Shown here: positions 32,776-39,438 of the stretch, in pieces
Layout: the number at the start of each line of letters is the position of its first letter
Numbering within the stretch: the first letter of the stretch is position 1
Assembly (NCBI RefSeq): GCF_000270245.1
Contig: NC_015635.1
Coordinates: 2,666,001-2,730,000, forward strand
DNA length: 64,000 bases
Source: Microlunatus phosphovorus NM-1
Lineage (GTDB): Bacteria > Actinomycetota > Actinomycetes > Propionibacteriales > Propionibacteriaceae
Reading direction: 5' to 3'
Program-made: the position numbers and the translations under genes
Notes under the pieces: model-generated
What the model saw: only the letters and a program-made list of their open reading frames with translations
Told to the model about the DNA's origin: nothing
The model's database searches: none

Positions 32776-33651
32776 TCAAACCGCTCGCGTCGGCGTGTCG
32801 CGGCCTCCGTCATCGTTGAGCCATGGGTTTGTCCCGTGGATCGGCCGGACGGGGGAACCGACGGTGACGGTGGCGTCTCGCTCGTCGTCGATGACGACCT
32901 CGACCTCGAAGCCGGCCTGTCGCATCTCCCCTGCCGTGATGACTGCCTGGTCTCGACCGGTCTCGATCAGCAGATGTCCGCCGGCACGCAACCAGGACGG
33001 CGCTTCGGCAATGATCCGGCGATGGACGTCGGCTCCGTCACCGCCACCGTCCAGGGCCTGGTGCGGCTCATGGTCACGAGCCTCGCGCGGCATCAGGGTG
33101 ATGGCCTCGGTCGGCACATACGGGGCGTTGGCCACGATCACGTCGACTCGCCCGTGAAGCGCTGCAGGCAAGGGATCGTAGAGATCACCGATCAGTGCCA
33201 CCGCCGAGTCAGTCAGGTTCTGTCGGGCGTAGCCGACGGCAACCGGGTCGATGTCCGCCGCATACAACTCCCGGATCTGGCCAGAGCGCTGCAGCACGGC
33301 GGCCACCGCCGCGACACCGCAGCACAACTCGACGACCACGGCCTTGCCCCCAGACTGAGCCAGGTCGTCGAGTCGGGCCAGCGCCTGCTCGGCCAGCAGT
33401 TCGGTGCGCACTCGCGGCACGAACACGCCGGGCCCGACCGCGATCCGCAAGCCAGCGAAGGCAACCCAACCCAGCAAGGGCTCCAGAGGTGCGCCCGCCG
33501 CCCGTGCGGACACCAGTCGTTCCAGCCCAACCGCATCATCCCTGGCAGCCTCGAGCAGCAAAGTCGCCTCGTCCTCGGCGTAGACGCAGCCGGCCGCGCG
33601 GAGTCGAGCCACCACCTCACTCAGGTCCAGCCCGACCGATTCAGAGGTCAT
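32776..33651 (-). CDS. PrmC-related putative protein N5-glutamine methyltransferase
   Basis: A 291-aa methyltransferase. The N-terminal helical domain (about 1-80) is that of release-factor methyltransferases. The catalytic domain has VVELCCGVAAVAAVL (motif I) and VDVIVANAPYVPTEA. Classical PrmC has NPPY, whose Asn-Pro-Pro-Tyr binds the glutamine amide; here it is NAPY, as I recall for the paralogous group of unknown substrate. It is therefore probably not the housekeeping prmC. It overlaps the end of the PIN toxin gene by 11 bp, so it sits at the tail of that operon. Confidence 0.82.
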   Translation of the reverse strand: MTSESVGLDLSEVVARLRAAGCVYAEDEATLLLEAARDDAVGLERLVSARAAGAPLEPLLGWVAFAGLRIAVGPGVFVPRVRTELLAEQALARLDDLAQSGGKAVVVELCCGVAAVAAVLQRSGQIRELYAADIDPVAVGYARQNLTDSAVALIGDLYDPLPAALHGRVDVIVANAPYVPTEAITLMPREARDHEPHQALDGGGDGADVHRRIIAEAPSWLRAGGHLLIETGRDQAVITAGEMRQAGFEVEVVIDDERDATVTVGSPVRPIHGTNPWLNDDGGRDTPTRAV

Positions 33652-34048
33652 GTGGCGGTAGTTCGATCTTGCATCGCGGTCCTGCAGCCGCTGCCAGCCG
33701 TCGGTCCGCGGTCACCAACGGTGACTCGCTGAACTCCGCGAGTGTGACGTATGCGGCGTCGTACGGAGTGAGGTTGTGCCGCAACTCCCAGCATCGTGGG
33801 AGCAGTGTGCGGAGCCTGGCCACCTGGAGAGGCAGTGCCATCAAGTCTTCCATCGCGGCAGCAGCCCGCCTCGCCGTCAGCTCACCGCGTTGTTCAAGGC
33901 GGCGGACCGCCGAGGCAACCTCGAGATAGAGGAGATCAGGCACCGCCGTCTTGTCCTTGTCCTTCAGAAGTCGGGACCTGGCCCAGGCACCGCTGCGATT
34001 CTCATCGACGAGGGCAGCGATCACCACACTGGCGTCAGCGACTATCAC
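33641..34048 (-). CDS. PIN-domain RNase toxin (VapC/FitB type)
   Basis: A 135-aa PIN protein with the four acidic metal ligands in place: Asp in VADASVVIAAL, Glu in LLYLEVASAVRRLE, and Asp in LTPYDAAYVTLAE and VTADRRLA. VapC toxins cut tRNA or rRNA. It overlaps the antitoxin gene by 14 bp and the PrmC relative by 11 bp, so all three are likely on one mRNA from the promoter at 34272-34300. Confidence 0.92.
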   Translation of the reverse strand: MIVADASVVIAALVDENRSGAWARSRLLKDKDKTAVPDLLYLEVASAVRRLEQRGELTARRAAAAMEDLMALPLQVARLRTLLPRCWELRHNLTPYDAAYVTLAEFSESPLVTADRRLAAAAGPRCKIELPPHDL

Positions 34049-34265
34049 GGTCGTCTCTCACCAGGTCCGCTGCCGCTGCGAGCGAGATCGTGCCGCCGGT
34101 CCGGTCATCGGCCCGCCTGAGCACCTCGGCCATCGTCGGCACGCGGGCGTCCTCGACGAGCTTGGTCAGCAGATACTCCTGAAGGGACTGGTGGGCCTCG
34201 GCAGCACGACGACGAAGAACCCGATGGGTCTCCTCGGGAACGTCCTTGATCTGCACGCTCGGCAT
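34035..34265 (-). CDS. FitA-like ribbon-helix-helix antitoxin
   Basis: A 76-aa antitoxin. PSVQIKDVPEETHRVLRRRA and EAHQSLQEYLLTKLVED form the ribbon-helix-helix; the C-terminal part (VPTMAEVLRRADDR, then ISLAAAADLV) wraps the toxin. The start MPSVQIKDV at 34265 is chosen over an upstream frame because the promoter places transcription initiation on this very ATG. The operator palindrome ends one base upstream of the codon, which fits tight autoregulation and leaderless translation. Confidence 0.9.
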   Translation of the reverse strand: MPSVQIKDVPEETHRVLRRRAAEAHQSLQEYLLTKLVEDARVPTMAEVLRRADDRTGGTISLAAAADLVRDDRDSR

Positions 34266-34266
34266 G

Positions 34267-34300
34267 GCGCCATTATGGCGCTGGAAGCGTCGAATCGCAA
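34267..34300 (-). promoter_or_regulatory. leaderless promoter and operator of the VapBC-type operon
   Basis: Minus-strand -35 TTGCGA (34295-34300), 17-bp spacer, -10 CATAAT (34272-34277). The seventh base after the -10 is the A of the antitoxin ATG (34265). The -10 lies inside a perfect palindrome GCGCCAT-T-ATGGCGC (34267-34281), so antitoxin binding would exclude RNA polymerase. Confidence 0.75.
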
Positions 34301-34375
34301 GTGCATGGGTGGCCGTCACCGTCGAGCACCCGGACGACCGACCTCACGGCCACGATCCTGTGCGAGGCTGGCTTC

Positions 34376-35401
34376 GTGCCCAAGCCAGGAGTGGTGGACA
34401 ACGCCGTCTACGTGGACGGATATCGGGTCGACTCCCCGCCGACCCTGGAGCAGACCTACGACCTGCAGAAACGTCGGGGCGGACTCGCCTGGATCGGGCT
34501 GTATCGGCCGAGCGAGACGATGATCCAGTCAGTGGCGCAAGAGTTCGACCTGCACTATCTGATGGTCGAGGACGCGATCGCCGCCCATCAGCGCCCGAAG
34601 CTGGAGCGCTACGGCACGACGCTGTTCACCGTGCTGCGCCCGGCCCGCTATCTCGATGACGAGGAAGAGGTCGAGTTCGGCGAACTGCACGTGATCACCG
34701 GTCCCGGCTTCGTGGTCACCATCCGGCACGCGGAGCGGCCCGATCTGGCCTGGGTGCGTCAGCGGCTGGAGAAGCACCCCGGTCTGCTCAGCCAGGGACC
34801 GGAGGCGATCCTCTACAGCATCATCGACCAGGTCGTCGACGACTACTCCCCCGTCGTCGCCGGCCTGGAGAACGACATCGACGAGATCGAGAAGCAGCTG
34901 TTCGACGGCGATCCCGATGTCTCGCAGCGCATCTACCTGCTGATGAGCGAGGTGATGGACTTCCAGCGGGCGGTGAAACCGCTGGTCGCCATGATGGACA
35001 ACCTCGCCCGGGGCTTCGAGAAGTATCGGGTCGACATCGAGCTGCAACGCAACCTGCGCGACGTCCAAGATCACGTGCTGCGGATCGTCGACCAGGTGGA
35101 CGGCTTCCGGACGCTGCTGCAGAACGCCTTGAGCGTGGACGCCACCCTGACCGCACAGCGGCAGAGCGAGGAGACCAAGCGACTGACCGAGACGAGTCTG
35201 GAACAGGGCGAGCAGATGAAACGGGTCTCGTCCTGGGCTGCGATCCTGTTCGCTCCCTCGCTGATCGGCGGCATCTACGGGATGAACTTCGTGCACATCC
35301 CTGAGCTCGACTGGCGCTTCGGCTATCCGATGGCGCTGGGCATGATGCTCGCCCTCGCGGTGATCTTGTACACGGTGTTCCGCCGGAAGGGCTGGCTATA
35401 G
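34376..35401 (+). CDS. corA: CorA-family divalent cation (Mg2+/Co2+) transporter
   Basis: A 341-aa CorA channel. The N-terminal cytoplasmic alpha/beta domain (VVDNAVYVDGYRVD, LAWIGLYRPSE, LHYLMVEDAI) is followed by the long stalk helix (about 150-280, rich in ETKRLTETSLEQGEQMKRV). Two C-terminal membrane helices carry the signature YGMNFVHIPELDW in the loop between them and a basic end (FRRKGWL). GTG at 34376 is preferred: it has GAGG upstream and starts where CorA homology starts. Longer readings to 34301 would overlap the divergent antitoxin promoter. Confidence 0.92.
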   Translation: MPKPGVVDNAVYVDGYRVDSPPTLEQTYDLQKRRGGLAWIGLYRPSETMIQSVAQEFDLHYLMVEDAIAAHQRPKLERYGTTLFTVLRPARYLDDEEEVEFGELHVITGPGFVVTIRHAERPDLAWVRQRLEKHPGLLSQGPEAILYSIIDQVVDDYSPVVAGLENDIDEIEKQLFDGDPDVSQRIYLLMSEVMDFQRAVKPLVAMMDNLARGFEKYRVDIELQRNLRDVQDHVLRIVDQVDGFRTLLQNALSVDATLTAQRQSEETKRLTETSLEQGEQMKRVSSWAAILFAPSLIGGIYGMNFVHIPELDWRFGYPMALGMMLALAVILYTVFRRKGWL

Positions 35402-35462
35402 CAGATCCAGTGAGTCCGTTCGCGACGCCGACGTACGTTCACCGGCTACGTCGTCTTCCCGC

Positions 35463-36284
35463 TCACGAACTCGTGGTGAGCTCCTCGGCCACCACGGTCA
35501 TCCTCTCCAGCCATGGACCGCCGAAGGCGGTGCTCATCGCGACGTCGGCGGCATCGCGCCCGACGCCGATCAGCACCCGGCCCTTGCGCGGCATGTTGTT
35601 GCGCGGATCGAATGTGTACCACCGGTCGCCCAGCCAGACCTGCATCCAGGCCGCGAAGTCCATCTCCTGCTCCCGGTGCGCGACCTCGATCTCGGGCAGA
35701 TAGCCGAACACGTACCGAGCCGGGATGTTCAGCGCTCGACAGAATGAGACCGCGAGGTGAGTGAAGTCGCGGCAGACCCCGTATCCGGATTGGTGCACAT
35801 CCACCGCAGTGCTCCACGGACCGCTGCTGCCGTACTGGAACGTCAGGTACTGGTTCACGTAGCCGCAGATCGCCTGCACCCGACCGTAACCGGACGGTAG
35901 TCCGCCGAAGCGCGACCAGGCCTCGTTGGCCAGCACATCCGGCAGGCAGAACCGGCTCGGCAGCGTGTAGACCAAGACCTCATCGGGCAGGTCATGCGGC
36001 GGGATCTCCGGGGCGCCGGTGTCGATCTCCTCGGTCGCATCGGGGACCTCGGCCGTCGCTCGATAGGTGATCTCGGATCGACCGGCCGGCAGCATCAAGC
36101 GACGGCAGCGGTTTCCATAGAGGTCACGGTAGGAAGTGGTCGGCGTCGCTGGATCGAGCAGCCATTCCTCGTCGGTGATGGTGGCGATCTCACCCAGCAC
36201 CGGCTCGACCTGGAACACGGCGTGCACCGGGATCTGGGAGTGCTGGATGAAGGTGCAGCCCAGCTGGAGGCGTCGCGTGCCCAT
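35463..36284 (-). CDS. transglutaminase-like cysteine protease family protein
   Basis: A 273-aa protein with an N-terminal beta domain (LGCTFIQHSQIPVHAVFQVE) and a C-terminal transglutaminase core. SGYGVCRDFTHLAVSFCRAL holds the nucleophilic Cys, and DRWYTFDPRNN supplies the Asp. The segment where the catalytic His is expected reads MDFAAWMQVW, with Ala in that place; I recall close relatives with Ser or Ala there too, so the subfamily may use another His or be non-catalytic. ATG at 36284 follows AAGGGGAACC. Only 27 bp separate it from the divergent aldo/keto reductase. Confidence 0.82.
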   Translation of the reverse strand: MGTRRLQLGCTFIQHSQIPVHAVFQVEPVLGEIATITDEEWLLDPATPTTSYRDLYGNRCRRLMLPAGRSEITYRATAEVPDATEEIDTGAPEIPPHDLPDEVLVYTLPSRFCLPDVLANEAWSRFGGLPSGYGRVQAICGYVNQYLTFQYGSSGPWSTAVDVHQSGYGVCRDFTHLAVSFCRALNIPARYVFGYLPEIEVAHREQEMDFAAWMQVWLGDRWYTFDPRNNMPRKGRVLIGVGRDAADVAMSTAFGGPWLERMTVVAEELTTSS

Positions 36285-36311
36285 GGTTCCCCTTCAGTAG
36301 TCTGCTTGCTC

Positions 36312-37151
36312 ATGGCGTCCGACATTCCCGACATCAGCCTCAACAACGGCATAAGCATCCCGCAAGTGGGCCTCGGGGTTTTCCAGATCCCACCGGATCA
36401 GACCCGAGCAGCCACGGCTCTCGCGATCGAACTCGGCTACCGGCACATCGACACCGCGCAGCTGTATGGGAACGAGGCCGGCGTCGGCGAGGCGGTGCGC
36501 GAATCAGGCATCGACCGATCGGAGTTCTTCGTCACCAGCAAGCTGAACAACGGCGCGCACGCGTACGCCGATGCGCTGGCTGCCTTCGACCAGACACTGG
36601 CCACGTTGGACATCGGCTACCTCGACCTGTTCTTGATCCACTGGCCGCTGCCCACGATCGGTGACTTCGTCGAGACCTGGCGGGCGATGGAGGAGATCTA
36701 TCGCGGCGGGAAGGTCCGGGCCATCGGTGTCTCGAACTTCCAGACCCACCACCTCGACCGGATCCTGACCGAATGCACCATCGTGCCGGCCGTCAACCAG
36801 ATCGAAGTGAACCCGCATCTGACCAACGAGAAGGTGCGCAGCTACGACGTCGAGCACGGGATTGCCACCGAGGCGTGGTCGCCGATCGCCCGCGGTCGGG
36901 TGCTGGACGAGCCGGCGATCGTCGCGATCGCGCAACGGGTCGGCCGGAGCCCGGCTCAGGTGACGCTCCGCTGGCATGTGCAGCGTGGCGACATCATCTT
37001 CCCGAAGTCGGTGCATGCGGTACGCCTCCGCGAGAACCTCGAGTTGTTCGACTTCGAGCTGACCGATGACGATCTGGCGGCGATCAGCGCGCTGAACCGG
37101 GACCAGCGCACCGGTCCCGATCCGGACGCTTTCGCTCGGCTACCCTCCTGA
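36312..37151 (+). CDS. aldo/keto reductase (AKR5-like, 2,5-diketo-D-gluconate reductase type)
   Basis: A 279-aa TIM-barrel reductase using NADPH. The catalytic tetrad is visible: Asp and Tyr in RHIDTAQLYGNEAGVG, Lys in FFVTSKLN, His in DLFLIHWPLP. The cofactor segment is IIFPKSVHAVRLREN, and GVSNFQTHHLD and NQIEVNPHL are family signatures. It resembles enzymes that reduce diketogluconate and other aldehydes. ATG at 36312 has no ribosome site but lies 8 bp after TAGTCT, so it may be leaderless, with its promoter inside the neighbour's leader. Confidence 0.9.
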   Translation: MASDIPDISLNNGISIPQVGLGVFQIPPDQTRAATALAIELGYRHIDTAQLYGNEAGVGEAVRESGIDRSEFFVTSKLNNGAHAYADALAAFDQTLATLDIGYLDLFLIHWPLPTIGDFVETWRAMEEIYRGGKVRAIGVSNFQTHHLDRILTECTIVPAVNQIEVNPHLTNEKVRSYDVEHGIATEAWSPIARGRVLDEPAIVAIAQRVGRSPAQVTLRWHVQRGDIIFPKSVHAVRLRENLELFDFELTDDDLAAISALNRDQRTGPDPDAFARLPS

Positions 37152-37175
37152 GCTCCCCCTCCTGAGCTCCCCGAG

Positions 37176-38840
37176 TCAGCCGGCGATCCGACCCTGCACG
37201 AACCTGGCGCGGTCGGCGGCCTCCCGACCGGCGTCCCAGCCGCGCCGGTCATAGGTCTTCCGTGAGTTCAGCTGCGTCGTGTGCGGGAAGAGCTCCTCAT
37301 ACCGGGCATCGACCGCCTCCTCCTGACGGCGCAGCACCGGCACCAACTCCGACCCGTACGAGGCGGTCGCCTCCGCGTCCGCTTCGGTCAGCCGCTCACC
37401 GATCCGCACCGCGTACGCGGTGAGAAAGGAACGCCGGAATCGTGGCGAACGGTCGAACGAGCCGGTCCGGTTGGCTCCGGCCTCAGCCATTGCTCGGGTC
37501 GCTTGGATCAGCAGGGACACGAACAGCAGCTCCACCTGGTCCACGTCCACCGGCGTGCCCACCACGGTGGCCATGGCGTAGTCGTCCCCCATCCAGACCA
37601 CCTTGGACCGGTTGGCGTGCCCCACTTCCGAGAGCAGATGGACCTTTTCCACCAGATACGGATTGTCGATCAGGATCCGGCGGCTGATCACCTCGACCGA
37701 TTCCTCCGCGCCGGCATGCAGCAGTGCCTCGTCGATCGCATGCCGGGTCATCATGGACTGCGCCTTGGCGGTCAGTGCCTCCGCTTCGGCCGCGAACTGG
37801 GTGGACTCGGCCTTGGCCAGCAGCGCGCGGATCGTGGTCAGCACCTTGTCCCGGTTGGCTCCGGGCGCCCCTTGCGCGGTCGAACGGTTCGGAGGGTTCG
37901 GCCGGGTCGAACGAGTCGTCCGGGGTGGCGGCTCGGCGGATTGTCCCCACGCCGACGGCGGCGGCAGCGTACGGGCAAGAGGTGGCAGGCTCTGGATCCG
38001 GGCGAGCAGTCGGATCACAGTTGTCCACGCCACCAGCGCCGACGCGCCTGCCACCAGCAACTGGTCGACCGCCACCCACTCGGACCCCGTCGACTCGGAT
38101 TCAGCCGACTTCGACCCGGTCGACTCCCACTGTGTCGACTCCCACGGTGTCGACTCCCACGGTGTCGACTCCCACAGAGCTGGCTCCGACTGGGCTGGCT
38201 CCGACTGGGCCGGCTCCGCGTTGGTCGACCAGTTGATGATCCCAGCCGCCCGTGCCCGATCGCGAGCGGCGCCGAGCTGCTCGTGCCACGACGACGGCGC
38301 CAACTCGAGCCGGCCGGAACGGTGCAGGTGGACCACCGACAGGTCGGCCGCCAGTGCCCCCGCCCACTTGTCCAACCGGGCGGCGACGTGTATCAGGTCC
38401 CGCGGCTGCCAACCGCGCTCCCAGAGCGGCCCGGCCGCCTGGAGCAGTGCTCCACTCGCCAGTTCGTCGAGTCGGAGCAGCACCTCCGATGGCTGACCGC
38501 GGAGCTCCCTGGTCATGGCGCTGGTCAGACCGTCGGCGCTCAGGTCCATGTTGGCCCAAGACAGCAGCCGATCCAGGAGCGCCCGAGCCTGCTGGCAGGT
38601 CGTCGGTGGTGACGGTGGGATCTGCTGGTGCTGCCGGGCATGGGTGGCCGGCCAGGCGCTGTTGCGATCGTGGAAGCTGTCGTCCTCGAACTCGTCCTCC
38701 TCGTCGAAGGCGTCGCCGAAACGACGCAGCAGGTCATCGAGCAGCTCCGACTCGGAGCGGTTCTGGTGTGGTGGTGTCGGGCCTCGGCGGGCCCGCGCCT
38801 TCTGCTTGGCTGCCCGTCGCTGGCGGTTGTTGCGTCCCAT
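37176..38840 (-). CDS. DUF2786-domain protein with low-complexity WEST repeats
   Basis: A 554-aa protein. The N-terminus is highly basic (GRNNRQRRAAKQKARARRGP) and followed by an acidic patch (FGDAFDEEDEFEDDSF). Residues about 210-250 are short repeats (SEPAQSEPALWESTPWEST, 5-residue period) encoded by 15-bp direct repeats at about 38119-38216. The DUF2786 domain follows (VLTTIRALLAKAESTQFAA, ALTAKAQSMMTRHAID), then a metal-independent helical C-terminal part. DUF2786 proteins are common in actinobacteria and of unknown function, sometimes near phage genes. ATG at 38840 was chosen as the first Met of the conserved basic N-terminus. Confidence 0.75.
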   Translation of the reverse strand: MGRNNRQRRAAKQKARARRGPTPPHQNRSESELLDDLLRRFGDAFDEEDEFEDDSFHDRNSAWPATHARQHQQIPPSPPTTCQQARALLDRLLSWANMDLSADGLTSAMTRELRGQPSEVLLRLDELASGALLQAAGPLWERGWQPRDLIHVAARLDKWAGALAADLSVVHLHRSGRLELAPSSWHEQLGAARDRARAAGIINWSTNAEPAQSEPAQSEPALWESTPWESTPWESTQWESTGSKSAESESTGSEWVAVDQLLVAGASALVAWTTVIRLLARIQSLPPLARTLPPPSAWGQSAEPPPRTTRSTRPNPPNRSTAQGAPGANRDKVLTTIRALLAKAESTQFAAEAEALTAKAQSMMTRHAIDEALLHAGAEESVEVISRRILIDNPYLVEKVHLLSEVGHANRSKVVWMGDDYAMATVVGTPVDVDQVELLFVSLLIQATRAMAEAGANRTGSFDRSPRFRRSFLTAYAVRIGERLTEADAEATASYGSELVPVLRRQEEAVDARYEELFPHTTQLNSRKTYDRRGWDAGREAADRARFVQGRIAG

Positions 38841-38934
38841 GCCGAACACCCTGACATCAGCCACTGACACTCCACTACGGGCACACGGCCCTGTGACAGA
38901 TGAGGCGGATGTGGTGCTCGGCTCAGGCGTGGGG

Positions 38935-39240
38935 TCACCGAGTCCACTCCGGGATGAAGGCCGGGGCGGCAACGCCGGCGCCGGTCAGCAGGTCACAACG
39001 CACCAGCTGCGTGCCGAGCCGGCGGAGCGGGCACTCCGGCAAGACGGTGTGACTCGCCTCACCGGCGGTCGATGTCGTCCACGCGGAGAGACTCGTCTCG
39101 GCACTGCCACCGCCGGGATCCGGTCGAATCGCAGTGCTCGCCATGGCCATGCCGGCTCCGCTACCGGCGATGGCCACTGCCGTCGAGAGTGCTGCGAGAA
39201 CCGTTGCGGCCATCCTCCGGCCGATCGTCCTGGTGATCAT
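38935..39240 (-). CDS. small exported protein of unknown function
   Basis: A 101-aa protein. TIGRRMAATVLAALSTAVAI then AGSGAGMAMAS is a clear Sec signal peptide, leaving a mature chain of about 65 residues with two Cys (LPECPLRRLG, VRCDLLTG) that could form one disulfide. No family recognised. ATG at 39240 follows GAGGAG. It is divergent from the LuxR gene that starts 200 bp away; control by that regulator is conceivable. Confidence 0.65.
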   Translation of the reverse strand: MITRTIGRRMAATVLAALSTAVAIAGSGAGMAMASTAIRPDPGGGSAETSLSAWTTSTAGEASHTVLPECPLRRLGTQLVRCDLLTGAGVAAPAFIPEWTR

Positions 39241-39438
39241 GGTGGGCTCCTCGCGCTCGTCATGGTTGGTTCCACTGCGAGCGTGCTCTCGGCCGGCACT
39301 CGGGTTCATCAGGTGCGACCCCTCAGATTCCGGGACGGACTCCTCAAATCCGTGTCCGACCGTTCCCATCAGGGGCTGTACCGCAGGACGATGAGACCAC
39401 CGGGACATCGAGAGACAGTCGCCGAGACGGGAGCAGGC

